This document shows, in pieces, positions 33,397 through 42,262 of a DNA stretch of 64,000 bases (the stretch's first letter is position 1; each line of letters opens with the position of its first letter). Source of the DNA: an uncultured Lachnospiraceae bacterium. Lineage in GTDB: Bacteria > Bacillota > Clostridia > Lachnospirales > Lachnospiraceae. The stretch spans positions 1-64,000 of the forward strand of contig CAJURH010000002.1 of assembly GCA_910588775.1 (NCBI GenBank), given 5' to 3'. A model generated the notes under the pieces. That model saw only the letters and a program-made list of their open reading frames with translations. It searched no databases and was not told where the DNA came from. The translations under genes were made by a program, and so were the position numbers.

Positions 33397-34674
33397 TTAT
33401 GAAAGTGCGCTGTTTTTCTCTTTTCTTCTTTTCAAAATCAGTGAAGCGACAATGCCCAGGACGGCCCATACAACAATCCAAATCAGCATCATATTGAATC
33501 CAGTTTCGATCTGTCCCAGGTTTTCTCCATAACGGATGAAACGGCTGATTACCGGCGATACGAATATATCTGGCGTCAGGGCGATGAGAGAAATCACGCC
33601 GGTGGCCATTCCGGTGGACGCAACTGGGATACCCGCATCTCCCATAATGGACCAGTATGTAGCCTTAATTACGTTGGCCAGATAAGACAGGACGATGGTG
33701 ATGCCGATGCAAAGGGGGACGAGAGTCAGGTTTCCGGTGAGGAATATTCCGGCCGCCGAGACGCCGGAGAGCAAAAAGGCGGTCAGCATGCCCAGGCCTT
33801 TCGTCTTGAACTTGTCAATGATGAATCCACCGGACAATCCGGCTACAAAGACAATGATATAGCTGCGGATGATGGAAAGCGTGCTGGACAATCCGGCGGG
33901 AAGATTCAAAACCCTGGTGCAGTAAGTGCCGATGTATCCGTTGGCTGTATTCCAGATAGTGTACCCACACAGAATCACGAAAATGCAGATCCAGGTGGAA
34001 GAACTGAACAGCGTTTGGAGAATAGAAGGCTTTTCCTTTTTGGAACTTTTCTCCAAAGAGTCGGTTTCTGGGGCGTCTGTTTTGTCGGACTGCCGGTCGA
34101 AATCCGGCACCAGGAAGATCACCGCCGCCAGCAGAAGGGCGAATATGCCCACGTTAATCCAGAGAAGCGCACGGAAACCAGCCGCCTGGGTGGCGAACAG
34201 GCCCATGGCTCCCAGACATACGAAGGCGGCAATGGTCTGGCCGATGCCCCGCAGACCTTCGCTGAGGCCGAAGATGCGTCCCTGCTCCTCTTCAGAACCA
34301 AGCTGGCGGACCGCCTTTAAATAAGGAGACCAGAACGTGCCTACGCTGAAAATCCCATACAGCGCATGGATAACAAGTAAAGCGGTAAAACCTGGGTAGA
34401 GAGAATACCAGACGGTGGTCAGGCACATCCCTAAAGTGGAGACCATTAAAAGTTTCTTGGTATTGAATTTTTCGGCCAATATGCCGCTGGGCACGTAGCA
34501 GGCCACGTTAAATATGCCGTAAATGCTGCCGATGGTTCCAAGCTGCACATCGGTGATCTGCAAAGCCTCCAGCATTTGATCGTAAAATGAAAATCGAAGC
34601 AGCGGAGTCAGGTACACCATGCCAGCAATTAAACTGAGTATCACTAATACGAGACTTCTCTTTTTTCCATTCAT
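33397..34674 (-). CDS. Major facilitator superfamily transporter
   Basis: A 425-residue carrier with twelve predicted helices and a charged central loop (about residues 195-220). The GILAEKFNTKKLL stretch after helix 2 matches the MFS loop 2-3 signature. The family resembles uncharacterised MFS carriers of gut Clostridia; substrate cannot be read. It heads a two-gene minus-strand run with the BCCT transporter and is divergent from the MttB-family gene, so it may move a product or substrate of the same pathway. Confidence 0.85.
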   Translation of the reverse strand: MNGKKRSLVLVILSLIAGMVYLTPLLRFSFYDQMLEALQITDVQLGTIGSIYGIFNVACYVPSGILAEKFNTKKLLMVSTLGMCLTTVWYSLYPGFTALLVIHALYGIFSVGTFWSPYLKAVRQLGSEEEQGRIFGLSEGLRGIGQTIAAFVCLGAMGLFATQAAGFRALLWINVGIFALLLAAVIFLVPDFDRQSDKTDAPETDSLEKSSKKEKPSILQTLFSSSTWICIFVILCGYTIWNTANGYIGTYCTRVLNLPAGLSSTLSIIRSYIIVFVAGLSGGFIIDKFKTKGLGMLTAFLLSGVSAAGIFLTGNLTLVPLCIGITIVLSYLANVIKATYWSIMGDAGIPVASTGMATGVISLIALTPDIFVSPVISRFIRYGENLGQIETGFNMMLIWIVVWAVLGIVASLILKRRKEKNSALS

Positions 34675-35059
34675 AAAATATACCTTTCCTTTAAAGTGTT
34701 CACCGCTTTTTAAATAATCTGGAATACTGCATTAAAAGTTATCGTGGATAACTAACACGCAAGATGCCTGAAATTTGTAGCGGCGTATTTCTCAACGTTT
34801 CCTTGAGCTTATTTCCGAAAAAATATAAATATACAATAAATTTTCTGTAAAAAATCATTTTGAAATACCGTTATTCTGGTTTCATTATAAGTAATGCACT
34901 GAAACTTGTCAACCAAAATCGAAAATTTAATGAAAAAATGTATTGACAACGATAACCTTTAAATATATAATATAGTTATCATAAATACCGTTATTCAAAA
35001 CTTTGATTACAAGTATTCACTGCAAATTACAAAGTCATAACAAAGAGGAGGATGTCATT
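34675..35059. promoter_or_regulatory. Divergent control region of the quaternary-amine locus
   Basis: 385 AT-rich bases. A consensus promoter for the methyltransferase is TTGACA (34943-34948), 17 bases, TATAAT (34966-34971). A perfect AGTTATC-GTG-GATAACT dyad lies at 34737-34753 near the MFS start; GATAAC (34951-34956) and GTTATC (34975-34980) bracket the -10 of the other promoter. AAATACCGTTATTC occurs twice (34863-34876, 34983-34996). Confidence 0.65.
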
Positions 35060-36469
35060 ATGCAAAGATACCAATTAATTTCTCAGAGCGAACTGGAACA
35101 GATTCATGAAAATTCCCTGCGGATTATGGAGAATGTGGGAATTGTCATAACGTACGAACCTGCGCTGGAAATCCTGAAGAAACACGGCGTAAAAGTAGAC
35201 GGTAAAAAAGCGTTTTTCCCGAAAGCGCTGGTGGAAGAATCCATCAAAAACGCTCCGTCTTCTTATACGATTTACGCAAGGGATCCCAAAAAGAATGTGG
35301 AAATGAGCACAGAGACCACAGCCTACGCAGGGCCTTATGGATCGCCGTTTGTAACGGATTTGGACAGTGGGCGCCGGGACGCAACGATGGATGATTTTAT
35401 CAAAATCGTGAAGATCTGCGACCGTTTGGAAAACATTGACATTCAGAGCCATATTTCCTGCGAGCCTACAGATGTGCCGGAGAACAAGCGGCCCACTGCC
35501 ATGGTTTACAATACATTAAAATACAGCGACAAACCTCTGATGGGAAGCATTTACGGATACGAGAATGCCAAACAGACCATCGAAATGGCTGCAATTCCCT
35601 TTGGCGGCTTGAGCGCAATTAAGGAAAAACCAGTAATCGCCTCTATCCCCTGCACCTTGACGCCATTGAGCTACGATGACAATCAGCTTGGCGCCATTAT
35701 GGCCTATGCAGAAACGGGACAGCCTCAGTTAATTAACTCTCTTTCCATGGCTGGCATGACAACGCCGGCTACGTTGGCAGGGCTTGTTTCTCTTCAGAAC
35801 GCCGAAGTTTTGGCGGGAATCGTCCTTGCCCAGTGCGTGAATCCGGGCACGCCGGTGGTATATTCCGCTTCCGGCTCCAATGTGGATATGAGCAGCGGGT
35901 CTCTGACCATTGGCACACCGGAAGATGCGGTGGTTTCCCTGCTGAATGGACAGTTGGCGAAATATTATCAGATTCCTTGCCGTATCAGCGGCGCTCTGTC
36001 TGACTCCAAGATGATGGATTCCCAGGCTGGGTATGAGTCTGCGATTACATTGTTGATGGCTCAGATGGCCGGCGGTAACTTCATTCTTCACAGCGCAGGC
36101 ATCATCGAAACTTATAACTGTGTTTCTTTTGAGAAATTGATCGTTGATAACGAGATTATCGGATATTGCAAACGCATCAACCAGGGCGTTACCATCAATG
36201 AGGAGACCCTTGCCTACGATGCCATTCAGGAAGTAGGACCTGGCGGCGTTTTCCTGACCCATGACCATACGTTGGAAAACTTCCGGGATGAGTTCTATAT
36301 TCCTACGCTAAGCAATAAGAAATCTTATGAACAGTGGAAAGCGGAAGGAGCGCTTCCCATTGAAAAAGTGGCAAACGCCAAATGGAAAGAAATCCTGGAA
36401 TCATACGGTGAATCCACACTGCCCGCGGATATAGACGCAGATCTGCGTAAATATATGGAAAGTTTGTAA
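35060..36469 (+). CDS. MttB-superfamily methyltransferase, non-pyrrolysine
   Basis: A 469-residue member of the trimethylamine methyltransferase (MttB) superfamily with no internal amber codon, so it lacks pyrrolysine. Characterised non-Pyl members (MtgB, MtpB, MtcB, MtyB) demethylate glycine betaine, proline betaine, carnitine or butyrobetaine, passing the methyl to a corrinoid protein. Landmarks are SYTIYARDPKKNVEMS, GPYGSPFVTDLDSGRRDAT, and SDSKMMDSQAGYESA near residue 310. AGAGGAGG lies 8 bases before ATG 35060. No corrinoid protein or MtqA-like partner is in the window. The divergent BCCT gene supports a betaine-like substrate. Confidence 0.88.
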   Translation: MQRYQLISQSELEQIHENSLRIMENVGIVITYEPALEILKKHGVKVDGKKAFFPKALVEESIKNAPSSYTIYARDPKKNVEMSTETTAYAGPYGSPFVTDLDSGRRDATMDDFIKIVKICDRLENIDIQSHISCEPTDVPENKRPTAMVYNTLKYSDKPLMGSIYGYENAKQTIEMAAIPFGGLSAIKEKPVIASIPCTLTPLSYDDNQLGAIMAYAETGQPQLINSLSMAGMTTPATLAGLVSLQNAEVLAGIVLAQCVNPGTPVVYSASGSNVDMSSGSLTIGTPEDAVVSLLNGQLAKYYQIPCRISGALSDSKMMDSQAGYESAITLLMAQMAGGNFILHSAGIIETYNCVSFEKLIVDNEIIGYCKRINQGVTINEETLAYDAIQEVGPGGVFLTHDHTLENFRDEFYIPTLSNKKSYEQWKAEGALPIEKVANAKWKEILESYGESTLPADIDADLRKYMESL

Positions 36470-36500
36470 ATGTTCATAATTATATAGAAAATCCAAATGC

Positions 36501-36533
36501 AAGAGAGGGTTTGCGGTAAGCAAATCCTCTCTT
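36501..36533 (+). terminator. Hairpin after the MttB-family gene
   Basis: AAGAGAGG (36501-36508) pairs with CCTCTCTT (36526-36533), extended by TTTGC/GCAAA. No T-run follows, so termination is uncertain. Confidence 0.5.
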
Positions 36534-36719
36534 GGCGTGACAAAATGCCTAAAAAAATTGCGGGAATTAAGGTTTATTTTTCAAAAAATACTTGATTTTG
36601 GCCCTGAAATGGGACTATAATTTTGCTTGCGGCAACTGACATGTTGAGAATGAAAGCTGATGGACATGGTGATGTATGTTCGAAAGTTTTTAAATATACA
36701 TAATAAGGGATGAAACATT

Positions 36720-37355
36720 GTGAGCAAAAAAAATGAATTAATTGTGGCAACTTATGATTTGTTAAAAACGGATAATATAGATAACTTAACCATACGGTCT
36801 ATAGCGACGGCTTGCGATTGCACAAGCACTGTAATCTACAAACATTTTGATGACCTGGACCATCTGATCCGCTTTGCATCGGTGCGTTTTTTGGAAAATT
36901 ATATTATTGATATTCAGAAAATTATCAACGAAAATTCTGATGCGTTGGATATGTTGGTCACCATGTGGGAAATGTTTGCCAAATACGCTTTTCAGAATGT
37001 GGAGGTGTTTGAGGGGCTTTTCTGGGGGAAATATAAGGAACATCTGGGAGACACGATTTTCGAATATTACCAGTTATTTCCAGATGAGTGGAAGAATTTG
37101 GATGGTCTGTTTACCACTGTTTTTTTCAATAACGATCTTCAGGAGCGGAATCATATCATGGTGCATCGGGCGGCCGTCACCGGATATTTTTCTCTGGATG
37201 AGTCACGAATGCTCAGCGATATGGAATGCAGTCTGTTCCACGGGCTTTTGATGGAATACCGGGACAAATACAGAATGCCTGGAAAAGCGGAGGAGGGTGC
37301 GGCCTATTTTTTGAAGGCTCTGCACTCCCTGCATGATCACTATAGAATAAAATAG
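36720..37355 (+). CDS. TetR-type transcriptional regulator
   Basis: A 211-residue protein with an N-terminal TetR helix-turn-helix (LTIRSIATACDCTSTVIYKH, about residues 24-43) and a helical ligand domain. The start is GTG after AAGGGATGAAACATT. A promoter (TTGATT 36592-36597, 18 bases, TATAAT 36616-36621) lies about 100 bases upstream. Its position between the methyltransferase and an NSS transporter suggests it controls this locus. The GTTATC/GATAAC dyads in the divergent region are candidate sites, though its own promoter lacks an obvious copy. Confidence 0.82.
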   Translation: MSKKNELIVATYDLLKTDNIDNLTIRSIATACDCTSTVIYKHFDDLDHLIRFASVRFLENYIIDIQKIINENSDALDMLVTMWEMFAKYAFQNVEVFEGLFWGKYKEHLGDTIFEYYQLFPDEWKNLDGLFTTVFFNNDLQERNHIMVHRAAVTGYFSLDESRMLSDMECSLFHGLLMEYRDKYRMPGKAEEGAAYFLKALHSLHDHYRIK

Positions 37356-37381
37356 GAGCGTGTCCGAAAGCACGCTCCTAT
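37352..37381. terminator. Hairpin between TetR-type and NSS genes
   Basis: Eleven-base arms ATAGGAGCGTG (37352-37362) and CACGCTCCTAT (37371-37381), between convergent genes. No long T-run follows. Confidence 0.6.
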
Positions 37382-37416
37382 AGCCTGTCTGGCCAAGGAT
37401 CCAGTGATTTTTCATT

Positions 37417-38811
37417 TTACATGGAAATCCATCCAAATACGTTGGCGATGGAGCTGATCAGAATAATCACGATGCAAATGGGAGCCAGATATTTCATAAA
37501 TAGATTGTACATTCTCCTGCGCTTAAAATCAGAGGACTGTTGCACTTCCTCGGCGATTTTGCCAAGTCCCACTACGCGGGTGACTAGGAGGCAAGTGGAC
37601 AGCGCGGCCAGGGGCATCATAAGGGAGTTTGTCAAAAAGTCGAAGAAATCCAGAATGGACATTCCAAGCAAAGAGACAAAGTCCAGTGTGCCGAAACCTA
37701 GGGCGGAGGCCAGTCCGAACAGAAGGATAATCGCGCCCATCAGCAGTGCGGATTTGCGGCGGCTAAAGCCAAGTTGATCTTCGAAGGTGGAAACGCCGGA
37801 TTCAGCCAGGGAGATGGCGCTGGTCAGCGCAGCCAGCAGCACCAACAGGAAAAACAGGATGCCCGCGCCTGTTCCAAAGCCCATGCTGGCGAATACCTTC
37901 GGGATGGTGATGAACATCAGAGACGGTCCGGCTTTCAACGTGTCCGGGTCGCCGCCAGAAAAGGCGAATACCGCTGGGATAATCATCAGTCCGGCCAGCA
38001 TGGCGATCCCCGTGTCGAAGATTTCCACCTGCCCGGTGGATTTCTCAATATCCACGTCCTTTTTCAGATAAGATCCATACGTGTACAAAATCCCCATGGC
38101 GATGGACAGTGAATAGAACATCTGGCCCATGGCGGTCACCACAGTCATCCAGGAGAAATTTTTGAAGTTGGGAATCAGAAAATACTTTACCCCCTCCAGC
38201 GCTCCTGGTCTGGTCACTGAATACCCGGCCACAAAGATCGCTAAGACCACCAGCAGTGGCATCATTACTTTGGAGACCCGTTCCACTCCTTGTTTCACGC
38301 CGGCAAATAGGACGGCCACAACCAGCAGGCTAAAGAGCAAAAACCAGACGCCAGCCTGGATGCCGTCCGCAATAAAATGGGAGAAATAATCGTCTCCTGC
38401 CAGAGCTGCTGTGTTTCCGCGCAGATATTCAAACAGATATTTTGTCACCCATCCTCCGATGACGCTGTAATAGGGAACAATCAGCATGGGAATCACAGCG
38501 TTTACCCAGCCTCCGAATTTGAACAGGGGGCCTTTGCCAAATGCCTGAAAAGCGCCCACCGGGCTTCTCTTGGTCATACGCCCCAGGGCCGTTTCAGACA
38601 CGATTAACGCATAGCCGAACGTCAGCATCAGGATTAGATATACCAAAAGGAAAATACCGCCTCCATATTTAGCCGCCAGATAGGGAAACCTCCAGATGTT
38701 TCCCAGGCCCACAGCCGATCCGGCGACTGCCAGAACATATCCTAGTTTTCCCGAAAAGGAGCTGCGGGATTTGCCAGCATGGGAAGCCCCGGTATTCTCA
38801 GCTTCTTTCAT
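37417..38811 (-). CDS. Neurotransmitter:sodium symporter (NSS) family transporter
   Basis: A 464-residue LeuT-fold carrier. Helix 1 has the Na+/substrate motif AVAGSAVGLGNIWRFPYLAAKYGGG, read in parts, and the protein ends after about eleven helices, as in bacterial MhsT/TnaT-like members that import amino acids with Na+. AGGAGGTAGACAAG precedes the ATG. It converges with the TetR-type gene. It may import an amino acid or a methylated amine, but the substrate is not readable. Confidence 0.9.
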   Translation of the reverse strand: MKEAENTGASHAGKSRSSFSGKLGYVLAVAGSAVGLGNIWRFPYLAAKYGGGIFLLVYLILMLTFGYALIVSETALGRMTKRSPVGAFQAFGKGPLFKFGGWVNAVIPMLIVPYYSVIGGWVTKYLFEYLRGNTAALAGDDYFSHFIADGIQAGVWFLLFSLLVVAVLFAGVKQGVERVSKVMMPLLVVLAIFVAGYSVTRPGALEGVKYFLIPNFKNFSWMTVVTAMGQMFYSLSIAMGILYTYGSYLKKDVDIEKSTGQVEIFDTGIAMLAGLMIIPAVFAFSGGDPDTLKAGPSLMFITIPKVFASMGFGTGAGILFFLLVLLAALTSAISLAESGVSTFEDQLGFSRRKSALLMGAIILLFGLASALGFGTLDFVSLLGMSILDFFDFLTNSLMMPLAALSTCLLVTRVVGLGKIAEEVQQSSDFKRRRMYNLFMKYLAPICIVIILISSIANVFGWISM

Positions 38812-39021
38812 TTTCTTGTCTACCTCCTATTATAATATTTTATATGACATTTATTTCCTTATCATACCATTGTTCTCACATACAATCAATCTTTTCAGCG
38901 TGAAATGAATTTAGATTTATTAAGAAATCATTTAGGATGGGTTAAGATTTCCATAGGATAATGCTCTCATCAAAGCCAAGAACTTTGAGGAAAATAAAGT
39001 GAAAAGAAAGGGGAAAATGTT

Positions 39022-39459
39022 ATGATGAGAAAAGTTATGGTAATCTGTTTGGCGGGTATGTTAGCAGTGGGAATGACGGCTTGTGGAGGAAAAGATAAAA
39101 AGTCGACTACGCAGTCATCAAAGACTTCCAGTACAAGTCAGGAATCCAACAGCGTAGGAACCAGTCGGAAAACCAGCAGCACAGGGACCGCGCGCAGCTC
39201 CGGCAGCACGGGGAGTAGCCAGAAGTCCAGCGGCACAGGGACCGCGCGCAGCTCCGGCAGCACGGGGAGTAGCCAGAAGTCCAGCGGCACAGGGACCGCG
39301 CGCGGCTCCAGCAGCACGGGGAGTAGCCAGAAGTCCAGCGGCACAGGGACCGCGCGCGGCTCCAGCAGCACGGGGAGTAGCCAGAAGTCCAGCGGCGCAG
39401 GAACTGCGCAGAAGTCTGTTAGCGCAGGCGCGAAAACCAGCGTAAGCGCAGGAAATTAA
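39022..39459 (+). CDS. Repetitive Ser/Gly/Thr-rich lipoprotein
   Basis: A 145-residue lipoprotein with signal and lipobox MTACGG (Cys about 21). After a short charged stretch it is almost all Ser, Gly, Thr, Lys and Arg, built from an 18-residue unit (SSGTGTARSSGSTGSSQK) present three to four times. It should be an extended, basic, disordered chain on the outer membrane face, suited to binding anionic wall polymers. I know no function. It lies 19 bases upstream of a VTT-domain membrane protein. Confidence 0.75.
   Translation: MMRKVMVICLAGMLAVGMTACGGKDKKSTTQSSKTSSTSQESNSVGTSRKTSSTGTARSSGSTGSSQKSSGTGTARSSGSTGSSQKSSGTGTARGSSSTGSSQKSSGTGTARGSSSTGSSQKSSGAGTAQKSVSAGAKTSVSAGN
39187..39402 (+). repeat. 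54-base tandem repeats in the lipoprotein gene
   Basis: About four nearly identical 54-base units, alternating AGCTCCGGC and GGCTCCAGC variants. The units are so alike that copy number probably varies between strains. Confidence 0.85.
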
Positions 39460-39478
39460 AAGGCAAAAAAAAGAGACC

Positions 39479-40054
39479 ATGGAAAAGCGGGTGGACAGAT
39501 GGAGGAAATGGATGGCGGCAGGTCTGCTGTTGACCTGCCTGGCATTTTGCGCTGTTTTGTTTAAAGCGTATCTGGATGGAAAATTCCACTCGGCGAAAAG
39601 CTTGCAGCAGTATATCGCAGGATTTGGGCTTGCAGCGCCGCTAATTCTGACAGCGCTTCAGGCGGCGCAGGTGGTTTTGCCTGTTTTGCCAGGCTTTTTG
39701 GGATGCGTGGCGGGGGCCGCTCTGTTCGGGTGGATGGGCGGCTTCTGGTGCAATTACATTGGTATATGTGCAGGATCCTTGCTGGCCTTTTTGTTGGCAA
39801 GAAAATATGGAAAGGAATTTGTCAGTGGATTGTTTCCCGCTAAGCAGTATGAGAAATGGTCTACGTGGGCGGCTAAAAGCAAATCGTATACGGCCATGTT
39901 ATTTCTGGGCATGGTTTTGCCACTGTTTCCAGATGATTTCTTTTGCTATTTTACCGGGTTGACGAAAATGAGCGCGCGCAAATTTGCCGCAATTATTGTG
40001 CTGGGGAAACCATGGTGTATCCTGGTCTACAGCATTATGTTTTCGGCGGCGTAA
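39479..40054 (+). CDS. VTT-domain (TVP38/DedA-like) membrane protein
   Basis: A 191-residue membrane protein with about five hydrophobic segments and the VTT motif region VLPVLPGFLGCVAGAALFGW, plus the re-entrant GMVLPLFPDDFFCYFTGLT. DedA/TVP38 proteins are lipid scramblases or carriers, some of which flip undecaprenyl phosphate or phosphatidylethanolamine. Its place directly upstream of pssA and psd fits a role in moving newly made phospholipid, but that is inference. The ribosome binding site is weak. Confidence 0.82.
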   Translation: MEKRVDRWRKWMAAGLLLTCLAFCAVLFKAYLDGKFHSAKSLQQYIAGFGLAAPLILTALQAAQVVLPVLPGFLGCVAGAALFGWMGGFWCNYIGICAGSLLAFLLARKYGKEFVSGLFPAKQYEKWSTWAAKSKSYTAMLFLGMVLPLFPDDFFCYFTGLTKMSARKFAAIIVLGKPWCILVYSIMFSAA

Positions 40055-40077
40055 GATTCAAGAAAGGTGGAGAGGAA

Positions 40078-40716
40078 ATGGAGGAAAAGAAGCGGCTGTG
40101 TGGCTACTACAATTATACAGTGGTATTGACTTATCTGGGGATGCTGGTGGGTTTTACGGGGATACTGCTGGCAGTGGAAGGCGCTTATGGGCAAGCGGTA
40201 ATTTGCTTGATGACGGCGGGCGTCTGCGATATGTTCGACGGCGCCGTGGCAGCTACCCGGCAGAGAGATGACCGGGAAAAGCGGTTTGGCATGCAGATCG
40301 ACTCCCTCAGCGATTTGATTTGTTTTGGCGTTTTTCCAGCAGTGTTCGTCTACCGGATAAGCGGCCAAACGTACCTGTCGTTTTTGGCTGGAAGTCTCTA
40401 TGTGCTTTGCGCGCTCATTCGGCTGGCGTATTTTAATGTTTTGGAAGAAGAGCGGCAACGGGAAGAAGGTGGGCGAATGCAGTGGTATCTGGGGCTTCCC
40501 GTCACATCGGCGGCTTTGGCGGTTCCCGCGCTTTATGTGGCGGTGGACGGTTGGGGCGGAGAAATGTTTTTTTCGGCGCTGTTAATTTTGCTGGCTTTTT
40601 TGTTTTTGCTGCCAGTTAAGATTCGGAAACCTTATTTAGTAGGAAAAATTGGAATTGTATTTACGGGAGTTGTGGAATTTGTTATTCTATTTATTGGATT
40701 GGCGATGGAAGTATGA
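40078..40716 (+). CDS. pssA: CDP-diacylglycerol-serine O-phosphatidyltransferase
   Basis: A 212-residue membrane enzyme making phosphatidylserine from CDP-diacylglycerol and serine. The CDP-alcohol phosphotransferase motif runs DMFDGAVAATRQRDDREKRF then GMQIDSLSD, so all four Asp ligands are present. The Arg usually right after DGxxA is replaced by Ala, with an Arg two residues later. About six membrane segments follow. GGTGGAGAGG precedes ATG 40078; the longer upstream frame overlaps the previous gene. The stop overlaps the start of psd by 4 bases. Confidence 0.88.
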   Translation: MEEKKRLCGYYNYTVVLTYLGMLVGFTGILLAVEGAYGQAVICLMTAGVCDMFDGAVAATRQRDDREKRFGMQIDSLSDLICFGVFPAVFVYRISGQTYLSFLAGSLYVLCALIRLAYFNVLEEERQREEGGRMQWYLGLPVTSAALAVPALYVAVDGWGGEMFFSALLILLAFLFLLPVKIRKPYLVGKIGIVFTGVVEFVILFIGLAMEV

Positions 40717-41549
40717 AAAAATCGGTGATATTGTTTTTGTATAAAACGCCGGTGGGTCGTGGGGTCTTGCTTGCGTTGACTCAGTCGGCTGTTTCCAGGT
40801 GGGTAGGGGCTTTCCTGGACTCACGGCTATCCGGGTGGCTGGCGCCCTTATTTATCCGAAAGTACGGATTGGATATGACAGAATATGGTAGAATAAAATA
40901 CCGATCCTTCAACGATTTTTTCACAAGAAAACGGTGTGAAGAAAAGGTGGACATCGCGCTGGATCATCTGCTCAGTCCCTGCGACGGCTATCTGAGTGTG
41001 TATCCGATTAGCGATGAGCGAACTTATCAGATTAAACATGTGGAATATTCGTTGGATCAGTTGTTGCAAAGCCGTGAGCTGGCAGAGCGGTTTGCCGGCG
41101 GCCTTTGCCTGATTTTCCGCTTGACGCCTCAGGATTATCATCGTTATTGTTACGTGTGCAGCGGCCATGTAACGCAGGCGAAAGAAATACCGGGGAGACT
41201 TCATTGTGTGCGCCCTGTTGCCTGCGCGTCCCGCCCGGTTTTTGTGGAAAATAGCCGGGAATTTATAGAGATTGAGACGCGGCGTTTTGGAGCGGTCATT
41301 CAGATGGAAGTGGGAGCGTTGTTGGTGGGGAAAATTCACAATCACAGCCATGGAAGTCAGGTTTTCCAGGGAGTGGAGAAAGGCTATTTTGCATTTGGCG
41401 GGTCTACCATATTAGTGTTAGTGCAAAAGGACAGGCTTCTGATAAACGAAAATATTTGGCGGGATAGGGCGTGGGGCCGGGAAACCAGAGTGCGTTTGGG
41501 AGAAAGGGCGGGCCTTTGGCAGTCTAAATGGGAGGAGGTGAAAGGATGA
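40713..41549 (+). CDS. psd: Phosphatidylserine decarboxylase
   Basis: A 278-residue proenzyme converting phosphatidylserine to phosphatidylethanolamine. The self-cleavage site FGGST (about residues 231-235) should give a pyruvoyl group from Ser. The RSFNDFFTRK start region, LTPQDYHRYCY and VGKIHNH motifs are those of the family. It overlaps pssA by 4 bases and the following response regulator by 4 bases, so the pathway is translated as a unit. Expected at the inner face of the membrane. Confidence 0.92.
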   Translation: MKKSVILFLYKTPVGRGVLLALTQSAVSRWVGAFLDSRLSGWLAPLFIRKYGLDMTEYGRIKYRSFNDFFTRKRCEEKVDIALDHLLSPCDGYLSVYPISDERTYQIKHVEYSLDQLLQSRELAERFAGGLCLIFRLTPQDYHRYCYVCSGHVTQAKEIPGRLHCVRPVACASRPVFVENSREFIEIETRRFGAVIQMEVGALLVGKIHNHSHGSQVFQGVEKGYFAFGGSTILVLVQKDRLLINENIWRDRAWGRETRVRLGERAGLWQSKWEEVKG

Positions 41550-42262
41550 GTAAAGAGCAAGTGTTGATTGTGGAAGACGATGCGGACATTCGTGAGGGTG
41601 TGCGCATTCTTCTGGAAAGCGAAGATTATTGTGTACAGGAAGCGGAGAATGGCCGGGCTGGGCTGGAGTTGTTAAATGATAAGACGGATCTGGTGATTCT
41701 GGATGTGATGATGCCAGGTATGTCGGGGCTACGGACCTGTGAGGAGATACGAAAGACATCCAATGTTCCGGTGCTTTTTCTCACGGCCAAGGCGCAGGAA
41801 TCCGATAAACTGATTGGCCTGATGGCAGGTGGGGACGATTATTTGCCCAAGCCCTTTTCGTATGCAGAGCTTTTGGGCAGGGTGAAGGCGCTTTTACGCC
41901 GTTACAAAGTTTATATGGGCAGCGCGTCTTCTGATGCCAAGAAGCAGGAACCTTATCTAGAGATGGAGGGCGTCCGCATCCACGAATCCTTTAATGAAGT
42001 CTATGTAAACGGTGTAGAAAAAGATATGTCTGACATCGAGTATCATATCCTGTTGCTGATGATGCAGCATCCCCGAAAGATATTCTCAGCGCAGAATCTC
42101 TATGAAAGCGTCTGGGAGGAGCCTTATTTTTATTCGTGCAACGGCACAGTCATGGTTCATATCCGAAAATTGCGGGTTAAAATCGAAAAAGATCCGAAAA
42201 ATCCGAGGTATATCAAAACGGTGTGGGGAAAGGGGTATAAATTTGACGCGGGTAATTCATAG
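41546..42262 (+). CDS. OmpR-family response regulator
   Basis: A 238-residue regulator. The receiver has EDD at the start (VLIVEDDADIRE), the phospho-acceptor Asp near 50 (LVILDVMMPG) and Lys in YLPKPFS. The winged helix ends with the typical KTVWGKGYKFD. ATG 41546 overlaps psd (ATGA) and GGAGGTG lies just upstream. The kinase begins inside its 3' end. It is closest to VanR/PhoB-like regulators of envelope functions. Confidence 0.92.
   Translation: MSKEQVLIVEDDADIREGVRILLESEDYCVQEAENGRAGLELLNDKTDLVILDVMMPGMSGLRTCEEIRKTSNVPVLFLTAKAQESDKLIGLMAGGDDYLPKPFSYAELLGRVKALLRRYKVYMGSASSDAKKQEPYLEMEGVRIHESFNEVYVNGVEKDMSDIEYHILLLMMQHPRKIFSAQNLYESVWEEPYFYSCNGTVMVHIRKLRVKIEKDPKNPRYIKTVWGKGYKFDAGNS

Noticed and set aside
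39187..39402. CRISPR-like array from regular repeats
   Set aside because: The 54-base units are contiguous, in frame and lack unique spacers; this is a protein-coding repeat.
39118..39480. Minus-strand repetitive Ala/Arg/Gly protein opposite the lipoprotein
   Set aside because: It is a shadow of the plus-strand 54-base repeats; the plus frame has a signal, a lipobox and a ribosome binding site.
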